A DNA stretch of 64,000 bases from Symsagittifera roscoffensis (Eukaryota; Xenacoelomorpha; Acoela; Convolutidae). Location: contig NC_087062.1 of the NCBI RefSeq assembly GCF_963678635.1, positions 42,794,395-42,858,394 on the forward strand. Reading direction: 5' to 3'. The notes below the pieces were generated by a model. That model was not told the DNA's origin. It saw only the letters and a program-made list of their open reading frames with translations, and made no database searches. The position numbers were made by a program, and so were the translations under genes. Shown here piece by piece: positions 1 through 9,399 of this stretch (positions within the stretch are counted from its first letter, which is position 1; each line of letters starts with the position of its first letter).

Positions 1-3000
1 ATCTCGAAAAAAGTCTTAGATACCTGTTGTTTCTCCTGCCTCAGTTTTACAGAGTGCAAGTGAATGCCATACTCAGTGTGATGCAATTTTTCTCAAAAGT
101 ACTATTCACAGATCTGTTATTTCCTAATTCTGTACCTACAGAAGACATGCTACGGCCATACTAATTGTGATGCAATAACTCTCTAAAAAGACTTACATAC
201 CTGTTGTTTCGCCTACTTTGTGTGATGCAATTTTTCTCAGAAGTACAGTTTACAGACCTGTTCTTTTTCCTAATTCAGAGTTTGGACATGCGACGGCCAT
301 ACTCAGTGTGATGCAATAAATCTCGAAAAAAGTCTTAGATACCTGTTGTTTCTCCTGCCTCAGTTCTTACAGAGTACATGTGAACGCCATACCCAGTGTG
401 AGGCAATTTTTCTCAAAAGTACTATTCACAGACCTGTTCTTTTTTTCTAATTCAGTAGCTACAGAGGACATGCGACGGCCATACTAATTGTGATGCAATA
501 ACTCTCTAAAGAAGTCTTACATACCTGTTGTTTCCCCTACTTTTCCTAATTCAGTGTTTGTAGAGGACATGCGACGGTCATACTCAGTGTGATGCAATAA
601 ATCTCGAAAAAAGTCTTAGATACATGTTGTTTCTCCTGCTTCAGTTTTTACAGAGTGCAATTGAATGCCATACTCAGTGTGATGCAATTTTTCTCAAAAG
701 TACTATTCACAGATCTGTTTTTTCCTAATTCTGTACCTACAGAGGACATGCTACGGCCATACTAATTGTGATGCAATAACTCTCTAAAAAGACTTACATA
801 CCTGTTGTTTCTCCTACTTTGTGTGATGCAGTTTTTCTCAGAAGTACAGTTTACAGAACTGTTCTTTTTCCTAATTCAGCGTTTGTAGAGGACATGCGAC
901 GGCCATACTCAGTGTTATGCAAACTTTCTCAAAAATACATTTTGAAGACCTGTTCTTTTTCCTAACTCAGTATTTACAGAGGACATGCGACGGCCATACT
1001 CAGTGTGATGCAATGACTCTCGAAAAAAGTTTTACATACCTGTTGTTTCTCCTACTTCAGTTTTTACAGAGTACATGTGAACGCTATACTCAGTGTGATG
1101 CAGTTTTTCCTAAAAGTACTTTTTACAGACCTGTTTTTTTTCCTAACTCAGTTTTTACAGAGGATATGCAAGCGCCATACTCATTGTGATTCAATAACTC
1201 TCTAAAAAAGACTTACATACCTGTTGTTGCTCCTACTTTTCCTAATTCAATGTTTTTAGAGGACATGCGTCGGCCATACTCAGTGTGATGCAAAATTTCT
1301 CAAAAAGAAACATTTTACAGACCTGTTCTTCTTTCCTATTTCACTACCTATAGAGGACATGCGACGGCCATACTCATTGTGTTTCAATAAGTCTCCAAAA
1401 AAAGCCTTACATACCTGTTGTTTCTCATACTTCAGTTTTTACAGAGGAAAAGCGAAGGCCATACTCAGTGTGATGCATTTTTTCTCAAAATATTTTTACA
1501 GACCTATTTTTTTCCTAATTCAGTACTTGTAGAGGACATGCGACGGCCATACTCTATATGATGCAAAGTTTCTCAAAATTTTTTTTCTACAGATCTGTTG
1601 TTTTTCCTAACTCAGTACTTACAGAGGACATGCGAACGCCATATTCAGTGTGATTCAATAACTCTTTAAAAAAGTCTTACATACCTGTTGTTTCTCCTAC
1701 TTTTCCTAATTCAGTGTTTGTAGAGGACATGCGATGGCCATACTCAGTGTCATGCGAATTTTCTCAAATATATATTTTACAGACCTGTTCTTTTTCGTAA
1801 TTCAGTGTCTACTAAGGACATGCGACGGCCTTACTCAGTGTGATATAATAACTCTCGAAAAAAGTCTTACATACCTGTTGTCTCTCCTACTTCAGTTCTT
1901 ACAGAGGATAAGCGAATGCCATACCCAGTGTGATGCAATTTTTCACAAAAATACTATTCACAGACTTGTTTTTTTTTCCTAATTCAGTACCTACAGAGGA
2001 CATGCGACTGCCATACTAATTGTGATTCAATAACTCTCTAAAAAAGACTTAGATACCTGTTGTTGCTCCTACTTTTCCTAATTCATTGTTTTTAGTGGAC
2101 ATGCGTCGGCCATACTCAGTGTGATGCAAAATTTCTCAAAAAAAAACATTTTACAGACCTGTTCTTTTTCGTAATTCAGTACCTACAGAGGACATGCGAC
2201 GGCCATACTCAGTGTGATCTAATAACTCTCAAAAAAAATCTTAGATACCTGTTGTTTCTCCTGCCTCAGTTCTTACAGAGTACATATGAACGCCATACCC
2301 AGTGTGAGGCAATTTTTCTCAAAAGTACTATTCACAGACCTGTTCTTTTTTTCTAATTCAGTAGCTACAGAGGACATGCGACGGCCATACTAATTGTGAT
2401 GCAATAACTCTCTAAAGAAGTCTTGCATACCTGTTGTTTCTCCTACTTTTCCTAATTCAGTGTTTGTAGAGGACATGCGATGGCCATACTCAGTGTGATG
2501 CAAATTTTCTCAAAAATACATTTTACAGACATGTTCTTTTTCGTAATTCAGCACCTACAGAGGACATGCGACGGCCATACTCAGTGTGATCTAATAACTC
2601 TCAAAAAAAATCTTACATACCTGTTGTTTCTCCTACTTCAGTTTTTTGCAGAGAATAAGCGAACGCCACAACCAGTGTGATGCAATTTTTCTCAAAAGTA
2701 CTATTCACAGACCTGTTTTTTTCCTAATTCAGTACCTACAGAGGACATGCGACGGCCATACTAATTGTGATTCAATTACTCTCTAAAGAAGTCTTACATA
2801 CCTGTTGTTTCTCCTACTTTTCCTAATTCAGTGTTTGTAGAGGACATGCGATGGCCATACTCAGTGTGATGCAAATTTTCTCAAAAATACATTTTTCAGA
2901 CATGTTCTTTTTCGTAATTCAGCACCTACAGAGGACATGCGACGGCCATACTCAGTGTGATCTAATAACTCTCAAAAAAAGTCTTACATACCTGTTGTCT

Positions 3001-3184
3001 CTCCTACTTCAGTTCTTACAGAGAATAAGCGAACGCCACAACCAGTGTGATGCAATTTTTCTCAAAAGTACTATTCACAGTCCTGTTTTTTTCCTAATTC
3101 AGTACCTACAGAGGACATGCGACGGCCATACTAATTGTGATTCAATTACTCTCTAAAGAAGTCTTACATACCTGTTGTTTCTCC
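1..3184 (+). repeat. Satellite array, left segment (~90-bp monomers)
   Basis: This stretch is made only of head-to-tail satellite monomers of about 90 bp. Each has the core GAGGACATGCG followed by CATACTCAGTGTGATGCAA, then an A/T-rich half. Types A (core followed by TAACTCTC) and B (core followed by TTTTTCTCAAAAGTACT) both occur. A longer period of about 600 bp is visible between positions 1 and 601, where the same order of variants returns. Several units are hybrids: near 205-230 and 805-830 an A-type CCTACTTT runs straight into GTGTGATGCA, skipping about 40 bp. No gene is seen; short open frames simply follow the 90-bp period. Confidence 0.95.
1697..3184 (+). repeat. ~371-bp four-monomer higher-order repeat with hybrid monomer
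   Basis: The hybrid junction CTACTTTTCCTAATTC, where an A-type pyrimidine tract is joined to a B-type tail, recurs at 1697, 2069, 2443 and 2814. The next expected one, at 3184, is where the retrotransposon lies. Spacings are 372, 374, 371 and 370 bp, so the unit is three ordinary monomers plus one longer hybrid. The same hybrid continues after the element at 9396 and recurs near 10405 and 11690. Confidence 0.85.
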
Positions 3185-3188
3185 TACT
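3185..3188. repeat. Target-site duplication, left copy (TACT)
   Basis: TACT stands directly left of the element and again directly right of it at 9396-9399. A fifth base, T, also matches and cannot be assigned to either the LTR or the duplication. The flanks are the two halves of an ordinary hybrid satellite junction, so the insertion was simple and unaccompanied by deletion. Confidence 0.85.
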
Positions 3189-3417
3189 TAACAAGGGTTT
3201 GTAAAAAGATGGCTGTTAAATACTCAATTGACTGTATTCTAGTTCGCATAAATAAGAGAGTGAACTAGAGGTCAACACATAACAGCTAGACAGCTTTTAG
3301 TTGATTGACAGGCAGGTACCAAACTCACACTTAATTAAAGTATGAGAAATAAGAATAGCAACTAAGATGATAGACAACTAGGATGATTGACAACTGAACA
3401 TATTGTAGCCCCTGACA
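3189..3417 (-). repeat. 3' LTR of the Gypsy element
   Basis: This ~229-bp direct repeat matches 9167-9395 at all but two positions. Read on the minus strand it begins TGTCAGGGG and ends CCCTTGTTA. In element orientation it is the downstream LTR. The left edge is uncertain by one base because of the shared T at 3189. Confidence 0.93.
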
Positions 3418-3600
3418 TTTCCGTATGGATGTAAAATTTCAATACATAGTGATTTAAATTTAAATATAATAACTACACCTTCAACCTGCCGCCTCAACTA
3501 TAATGCAACAAACACTTGAGTTTAAACAACTTGAGTTTTAGGCTTATGGCCATCCCTCTCCCTGGGTTAACGAGTTTTTGAACAAATGTAGAAATAAGAT
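3418..3600 (-). other. Non-coding stretch between gag-pol and 3' LTR
   Basis: This is 183 bp of A/T-rich sequence internal to the retrotransposon, between the end of the gag-pol frame and the 3' LTR. It is not satellite-like. No further gene, and in particular no envelope frame, is seen here. Confidence 0.75.
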
Positions 3601-6600
3601 TCATTTCCCTTCTCCCCCTGGATGTTTTCCTGTTTGTTCCGCCCCCTGGATAGTTTCAATCATAACTCCTCCCATTTTGTCTACTGGCTTTCTCCTTCTA
3701 GTACTCCTTCTGGTTCCCGAGCTTTCACTTTGACTGCCTGATTCAACGTCTTCTTCTTGACTACTATTTACAAGACACTCCCGCGCCACTAACGCTGGAC
3801 GTTCCTGGCTTTCCTTCGCTTGTTTTCTTTGGCCCCCTTTTCCTCGCTTAGCTCTTGTCACTCTGGATTTGGCTTTAGCTCCCGTTCCTCCTTCCATTAC
3901 TGTCGTACTGCCGCTTGGGCCTTGTCCCGCCGCAATTGCTTCGCGTCTCGCTAGCATTTCTACCGGTAGTCTTGCCGGAATGTTCAATGGCTGATCGTCT
4001 TCAGTATCCGAACTGTCGGATTCGAAGGTGGCTCCTTGTACCGTCCGCGTAGTCTTAGCTCTTTTTAATTTCGGGCTCACGACTGCTCCTTTCTTTGCGC
4101 TCGCTAGCATATCCTTGAGCGTAGCCGGTTTCCGTTTCTTGGGAAGGTCAGGTTTCGGTTTTGATGCCACTGCACTTTTCCTAAGAACGGATCCGTTTTT
4201 AAGTTTCAAAGTATGTTCGGATTCAGAGATTACATTGGATTTTAGTAATTTATACCAATTTAGGGTCTTGCTGGTAGTACGCTGGTATAGGGTGCGTCCT
4301 CCTCCACTCCCCTGGATGTTAGGGCCAGTGTCTCCACTCCCTTGGATTTGTGGTCCAACTTCCGATCCCTCCCTTGGACATGCGTCCATTTGTTGGTCAC
4401 TATCCAGCGTGATAGGGGCCCTTCGCAAGGTTGGAGCGTTTGTTAGATCCGACCTCTCCTCCCAATTCGAATGCTGAGGGAATGCAACTTTACTCATCTC
4501 AGGATCAGTTTCGTCTAAACACAAACATTTTTGTTTTAAGACGTTCTTCCAATTCAAGTTTTTCAAACTTGGTTTTTTCGTAAGGCTTCGTAAAACGGTA
4601 TTGGCCTCCCTGCCGTGGTGAGCTTCAAAAGGTGTTAATTTAGTAGTTGCATTTTTTGAGAATCGTAGAGCGCCTAGCGCTTTATCGACCATAGATTCTA
4701 GAGACTTATGTTCTTTTTCTGTCGCATATGTTAAGACAAAATTCTTCAAACTTCCTATTGTCCGTTCAACGGACCCCGTGCCACGATGATCATTCACTGG
4801 GGAGTACATTAGCTCGATGCCTTCTTCGTTACAGAAGCTTTTAAATTTATTAGAAGTAAAACATGATCCCTGATCAACGTGGATCTTCCGAGGTACTCCA
4901 TGATGCGATATGTACTTATTAAGGAATTTTAAGACCTTATCTGACGTATTAGTCGTAGAAACCATTGCTGACGGCCACCTTGAGAATTGGTCCGTAGCAA
5001 CCAAAACGTATTTCTTACTTTCGTTCAAGTAATTTATCGGCCCCCAGAAATCCAACTGTAAACATTCATTGGGTTCCCTTGGTTCTGGGACCTTGCCCAT
5101 GTCTCCCTTGGGTGATAAAGGTTTTAGATTCTTACCCGCTTCCGTGCATTGCTGACAGTACGTGGCGTTTGCTGCCAAACTGCGGTACATGTAAGGATAC
5201 CAGACGTCACGCGCTGCTTCGAACATATTTCTTTTACCGTGATGGTAATAGTGTATCCGCGATTCAACTGGGACTTGCAAAGGTAAAGGGATGACCAACC
5301 GTCCATCCAACCACACACAATCGTCCCGTAACGACAGATCGTTAGCGTATTGAGCCCAGTACTTCCCAATCTCTAGGAGTTCTTCTTTCAAGTTTGTCTT
5401 CTTCTCCAATGCTTCTTTTACTCGTACTAAGTTCACATCCGCTGGTATGTTCGAGGCAACAAATTCTAAATTAAAAAGTTCTGGTAATGATTGAGAATTC
5501 TTGATAACCTTGCAATCACGGGGAATGATGGACATAATTTGCTGATTCGGATTAACAGTAGGAAAAAGCTCGACTGGAAATTTCGAAGGTATGGAAAGTA
5601 CTGTATTAATTTTGGAATCCCGTGTGTTTTTAGTAATTGCAACAATTTCAGGGTTAATGACAGTTATTTCATCGCTACTCAATAAGTTTTCATCTAATCT
5701 AAATGGAGAGTTGATCTGGGGTTGTAGTATATTCGGATTGTTAGTTTGGGAATCAATTGTATCGTTTTCAACATTTCCAATTTCAAATACTGGGAAAGAA
5801 CAATTAGAGTCGCTATCCATTTTGTTTGAGTGTTTGGATGTAGGCAAATTTAACCGTATTCCAAGGGAACAATATATAGAGCACACTGAATGTCCCTTGG
5901 ATTTTTTTGATTTACGCGTTATGCAAATTGATCGTTTCCTATTGGTCTTTGTCTTCACGCATGACTTTCCGCCCTCAACCGTCGCTGGTTGTATGCATGT
6001 TATTTGTTCTCGCTTGTGATTGGATGAAAACCGTCTAGACTGTTTAGAACCAGTTTCTCGAATATTCTGATAATTTCGTTTACCAAGGGGTTTTAATTCA
6101 TTTGTAAAACCAAGGGATTTTCTGATCGAAGCGATTTTTGCCACGGTGAACAAATTATCATATTGACTTATCGGTTTAGTGGGTTCGCTAGGATGCCTCG
6201 ACAAATAATCTGCCAATCCAATCTTGGCGCCCGGTTTGTGTTCTATTACAAAATCAAAAGGAATCAGTCTGTCCAGCCAACGTGTCAGTCTTGAAAAAAG
6301 TGTTTTGTTTTTCTTGTTATTCCCGTTAAGTAATGAAATTAAAGCCTTATGATCGGTAATGACTGTAAATGATCTCCCTAGGATGTAATTTCTGAAATAC
6401 TCGGCCCCCCATACCACTGCCAGCATCTCAAGCTCGTTAGTGGAATATTTTTTCTCGGCTGCGTTTAAGAATCGTGATGCAAAAGATATAGGGCGCCACC
6501 CTTCGGTACCCAATTGCTCTAAAACCGCTCCAAGGCCATTGTGACTTGCATCGCAAACAACTCTAATATCCTTATGAATATCAAAGTGTTTTAATTCAAC

Positions 6601-9081
6601 TATGTTCGCTACCCCCATTTTAATATTTTGGAAAGCATTTTCACACTCCGCGGTCCAGTTATATTCGTTCTTCTTGCTGAGGAGTGGCCTTAATGGAGCT
6701 GACATCTCCGCTATCGCCGGTAAATATTTATGCAAGCTGTGGATTGAGCCCATAAATGACTTTAATTGCGTGACTGTTTTAGGAGCTTTTAGTGCGTCTA
6801 TCGGCGATGTTTTTCGTTTAAGAGGCGTAACCCCCGTTTCGGTTATACGATGGCCAAGCCACTCGCATTCGCGTTTCGCAAACTCGCATTTTGGTAACTT
6901 CAAGGATATGTTTTCGTGGTTTAGTTTTCGGAGGATCTTTTCAACCAAGGAGATATGTTCTACTTCCGTTCCCTTGGTTGTAACCAAAATATCATCAATA
7001 AACGCGTTCGCTTGTGGGAATTCGTTTAAAATTGAGTCCATTACTCGCTGGAACTCTGCCGGCATTGACGTTAGCCCGTAAAACCCTGTTCGGAAGCGGT
7101 AAGTTCCTGTCGACCGTCGGCCCACCAAAGAAAAATTACAGTGCACGCTTGTTTCTTCACTAAGCGGTAGTTGCCCATACGCGTACGTTAGGTCCATCGT
7201 AGTAAAATACACTTCCCCTTGTTTTTTCTCGGATATAAGTTGTCCTATTGTATCTACAAGTTCTTCCATATTTGGCATCTGGTATTTGTTTTTATGCACT
7301 TGTTTATTAAGCTCTCGTGATTCCAATGCTAATTTTACGGACCCGTCTTTTTTCACGGTGATGACGATCGGAGAAACAAAGTATCGATCCGAACACTCTT
7401 TCAATTTTTCTATATGTCCCTGGGTTAATAGCTTATCGATTTCTTTGTCCACTTTTTCTTGGAGCGTTACCGGCACTCTCCGTCCCTTCTGCTGCACCGG
7501 TACAAGATTTTTGAAAAATTCTGCTTGAACTTTGTAGTTCCTAATTTTTCCAACTCTAGTAAAGAGTTTTGGGAATAGCTTACTGAAGTATGATTGCCAT
7601 TGATCCATCTGCTCATCCTCCGGTTCATCGTGCCCCTCCTTGCATGAATTGTCCTCCGCCCCCTGGATGTTCATGACTTCCCCCCTTGGATCTGCTTGCA
7701 TCAACTGGAGTCCAAGTTTCCCCATCAAATCACGTCCCACGATGGATGGTCTGGTCCCCCCAATGACTCGGAATTCTGCTGTCGTCTTCCAGCCGTTTGA
7801 TGCTAACTCGAGTTCCATTCTGCCCAACATCTTGATCCGATTGTTACTGTAGTCTCGAAATTCGTCATCGTTAGTGTTATCCTGCTTCAAGTTGATTCCC
7901 GCTCTTCCCACTGTTCTTCTCAAATCTTCTAGTGTTAGAATGGAAATCGGCGATCCACTGTCGATCCAAATGTTCATCGGGTGCCCATTAATGAATATTT
8001 TGAGTTTAGGCCCGGCAACTTTCAACACCGTTTCTTTCTTCCGTCGAATTGCCATAACCATGTAATCGTCTGAACTTTCTGATGACCAGCTGTGGTGTTC
8101 TCGTTTAACGAAACCTACTGAATTTGCCGCAGCTTGGGGCTCCACGTCATCCGAGGGGGTATCTTCTTCGTCGAAGAGTTCATCCCCTTGGATCAGTCCA
8201 ACTGGTTGTCCCCCCCTGGATTGTCGTTTTCCACGGCAAGTCCTCTCAAAGTGTCCAATCTTTTTGCAGAAGTTGCATGTGACGGCTCTTGCTGGGCATC
8301 GTTGTCGGTGTTCTGGGGTGAAGTTCGGTTGGTCGCAGTTGTAACATCTGCGCTCTTGCATTCGATCGGTTGTTCGACCTCCTCCACGATTTGGGTATTG
8401 ACCCCGTCCCCTTGGCATTCCTCGTCCCCTGGGTCCGCGAATATTACTGACTGGTTCCGTTTTGATCTGTAGGGAACCCCCTGGCGATGGATGCGCCATT
8501 CCCGTGGAACCGGATACGGCGCCCTTGTAGCTCCTTGCGTATTTGTCTCCTCTTTCATATGATATTGCGATGCGCAATGCTTCTTCCGGGGTTTTAGTTT
8601 CCCGACACAGCTCGTTCTGTGCGTCCCTGTTCCTCATGTTGAAAATAAATATGTCTCTCACCATTTTCCGCTCCTGGGTGCCCAAATTGCATCTTGCCGC
8701 CATTCCGCTAAGTTCTGCATAGAACGATTCTAGACTCTCACCCTCCTTTTGTTTCCTCGACAACATTTGGTACATCTCGTACGTTTCGTTCCGCTCTTTC
8801 TGAAAAAGAGTTACACAGGTATCCAAAAAACGTGGGTATCGTATTGTTTCCATATCTAAGTGTGGATGTTGATTATGCAAGGCTCTCTGTCCCTCATGTC
8901 CCAGGCATAAATACAGATTCGATATCAGTGTACGTTCACCTTCTGCCCGTGGTTTTCCACCAATGTCACCCAGGTCTGCGATCTGTGCTTCAGTTAATGT
9001 CGATGGAAGTAGTAGTCTGAGGAGACTAGTCCATGTTTCGCCACCATTGCCCAATGAAATCGTTGTTTCCAGTGTTCCCAT
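3601..9081 (-). CDS. gag-pol polyprotein frame of the Gypsy element
   Basis: This is an open frame of 1826 residues encoding structural and replication proteins of the retrotransposon. The Gag capsid-like region is about residues 50-185, followed by a glycine/arginine-rich stretch (about 215-240) and paired zinc knuckles (CYNC near 245; CNFCKKIGHFERTC near 268-281). The aspartic protease has IWIDSGS near 369. Reverse transcriptase carries the catalytic FIDD near 692. RNase H shows VVCDAS near 840 and TDHKAL near 906. The integrase has an HH-CC zinc domain near 1275-1310 (YYHH to CQQC), then LDFWG near 1341, HVDQG near 1397 and GSVERT near 1432 for the DDE core. A lysine/arginine-rich tail follows. 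About 250 residues between RNase H and integrase match no domain I recognise. Gag and Pol share one frame here. The bounds are those of the open stretch; I make no claim about the native translation start. Confidence 0.93.
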   Translation of the reverse strand: MGTLETTISLGNGGETWTSLLRLLLPSTLTEAQIADLGDIGGKPRAEGERTLISNLYLCLGHEGQRALHNQHPHLDMETIRYPRFLDTCVTLFQKERNETYEMYQMLSRKQKEGESLESFYAELSGMAARCNLGTQERKMVRDIFIFNMRNRDAQNELCRETKTPEEALRIAISYERGDKYARSYKGAVSGSTGMAHPSPGGSLQIKTEPVSNIRGPRGRGMPRGRGQYPNRGGGRTTDRMQERRCYNCDQPNFTPEHRQRCPARAVTCNFCKKIGHFERTCRGKRQSRGGQPVGLIQGDELFDEEDTPSDDVEPQAAANSVGFVKREHHSWSSESSDDYMVMAIRRKKETVLKVAGPKLKIFINGHPMNIWIDSGSPISILTLEDLRRTVGRAGINLKQDNTNDDEFRDYSNNRIKMLGRMELELASNGWKTTAEFRVIGGTRPSIVGRDLMGKLGLQLMQADPRGEVMNIQGAEDNSCKEGHDEPEDEQMDQWQSYFSKLFPKLFTRVGKIRNYKVQAEFFKNLVPVQQKGRRVPVTLQEKVDKEIDKLLTQGHIEKLKECSDRYFVSPIVITVKKDGSVKLALESRELNKQVHKNKYQMPNMEELVDTIGQLISEKKQGEVYFTTMDLTYAYGQLPLSEETSVHCNFSLVGRRSTGTYRFRTGFYGLTSMPAEFQRVMDSILNEFPQANAFIDDILVTTKGTEVEHISLVEKILRKLNHENISLKLPKCEFAKRECEWLGHRITETGVTPLKRKTSPIDALKAPKTVTQLKSFMGSIHSLHKYLPAIAEMSAPLRPLLSKKNEYNWTAECENAFQNIKMGVANIVELKHFDIHKDIRVVCDASHNGLGAVLEQLGTEGWRPISFASRFLNAAEKKYSTNELEMLAVVWGAEYFRNYILGRSFTVITDHKALISLLNGNNKKNKTLFSRLTRWLDRLIPFDFVIEHKPGAKIGLADYLSRHPSEPTKPISQYDNLFTVAKIASIRKSLGFTNELKPLGKRNYQNIRETGSKQSRRFSSNHKREQITCIQPATVEGGKSCVKTKTNRKRSICITRKSKKSKGHSVCSIYCSLGIRLNLPTSKHSNKMDSDSNCSFPVFEIGNVENDTIDSQTNNPNILQPQINSPFRLDENLLSSDEITVINPEIVAITKNTRDSKINTVLSIPSKFPVELFPTVNPNQQIMSIIPRDCKVIKNSQSLPELFNLEFVASNIPADVNLVRVKEALEKKTNLKEELLEIGKYWAQYANDLSLRDDCVWLDGRLVIPLPLQVPVESRIHYYHHGKRNMFEAARDVWYPYMYRSLAANATYCQQCTEAGKNLKPLSPKGDMGKVPEPREPNECLQLDFWGPINYLNESKKYVLVATDQFSRWPSAMVSTTNTSDKVLKFLNKYISHHGVPRKIHVDQGSCFTSNKFKSFCNEEGIELMYSPVNDHRGTGSVERTIGSLKNFVLTYATEKEHKSLESMVDKALGALRFSKNATTKLTPFEAHHGREANTVLRSLTKKPSLKNLNWKNVLKQKCLCLDETDPEMSKVAFPQHSNWEERSDLTNAPTLRRAPITLDSDQQMDACPREGSEVGPQIQGSGDTGPNIQGSGGGRTLYQRTTSKTLNWYKLLKSNVISESEHTLKLKNGSVLRKSAVASKPKPDLPKKRKPATLKDMLASAKKGAVVSPKLKRAKTTRTVQGATFESDSSDTEDDQPLNIPARLPVEMLARREAIAAGQGPSGSTTVMEGGTGAKAKSRVTRAKRGKGGQRKQAKESQERPALVARECLVNSSQEEDVESGSQSESSGTRRSTRRRKPVDKMGGVMIETIQGAEQTGKHPGGEGK

Positions 9082-9166
9082 AAAAGTTGCGGTTCCGCCT
9101 GAGTTGGAGGCCAGAAAGCCACAATTCCAAGGGGGTTTTTTCCCCCACCATCCACTGGCTGCGCCA
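9082..9166 (-). other. Leader between 5' LTR and gag-pol frame
   Basis: This 85-bp internal stretch follows the 5' LTR in element orientation. It starts with the primer-binding site (9149-9166) and contains C- and G-runs. It belongs to the retrotransposon and not to the satellite. Confidence 0.7.
9149..9166 (-). promoter_or_regulatory. Primer-binding site for reverse transcription
   Basis: Directly inside the 5' LTR the minus strand reads TGGCGCAGCCAGTGGA. TGG is the complement of the CCA tail of a tRNA, and a following stretch matching an acceptor stem is the usual layout in Gypsy elements. The identity of the tRNA is not settled from the sequence alone. Confidence 0.75.
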
Positions 9167-9395
9167 TAACAAGGGTTTGTAAAAAGATGGCTGTTAAAAA
9201 CTCAATTGACTGTATTCTAGTTCGCATAAATAAGAGAGTGAACTAGAGGTCAACACATAACAGCTAGACAGCTTTTAGTTGATTGACAGGCAGGTACCAA
9301 ACTCACACTTAATTAAAGTATGAGAAATAAGAATAGCAACTAAGATGATTGACAACTAGGATGATTGACAACTGAACATATTGTAGCCCCTGACA
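9167..9395 (-). repeat. 5' LTR of the Gypsy element
   Basis: This is the upstream LTR in element orientation, about 229 bp, starting TGTCAGGGG and ending CCCTTGTTA on the minus strand. It contains two adjacent 16-bp direct repeats at 9338-9353 and 9354-9369 (AACTARGATGATTGAC), a likely internal regulatory duplication. Promoter elements were not firmly identified. Confidence 0.93.
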
Positions 9396-9399
9396 TACT
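9396..9399. repeat. Target-site duplication, right copy (TACT)
   Basis: This matches 3185-3188. The satellite resumes directly with TTTCCTAATTCAG, the second half of the hybrid junction seen every ~371 bp on the left side. Confidence 0.85.

Larger units (their letters stand above)
3189..9395 (-). mobile_element. Ty3/Gypsy-type LTR retrotransposon inserted in the satellite
   Basis: The element is 6.2 kb long and lies on the minus strand. It has near-identical LTRs of about 229 bp, a tRNA primer-binding site next to the 5' LTR, and one long gag-pol frame with domains in the order Gag, protease, reverse transcriptase, RNase H, integrase. That order defines the Ty3/Gypsy (Metaviridae) group, as opposed to Copia. 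A 4- to 5-bp target duplication flanks it. No envelope gene was seen. By eye the two LTRs differ at two positions (about 99% identity), so the insertion is young; a date in years needs the host's mutation rate. It looks close to whole, with at most about one break in the coding region. The paired CC/HC zinc knuckle resembles Mag-like invertebrate elements, but the clade is not firmly set. Confidence 0.95.

Noticed and set aside
3418-3600. Possible envelope gene between pol and the 3' LTR.
   Set aside because: Only 183 bp are available and no frame with a signal peptide or membrane segment is seen, so the element belongs with the envelope-less Gypsy kin.
4028-4477. Plus-strand open frames inside the retrotransposon, for example at 4028-4477, 6602-7081 and 5591-6019.
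   Set aside because: They are antisense shadows of the long gag-pol frame and match no protein family I recognise.
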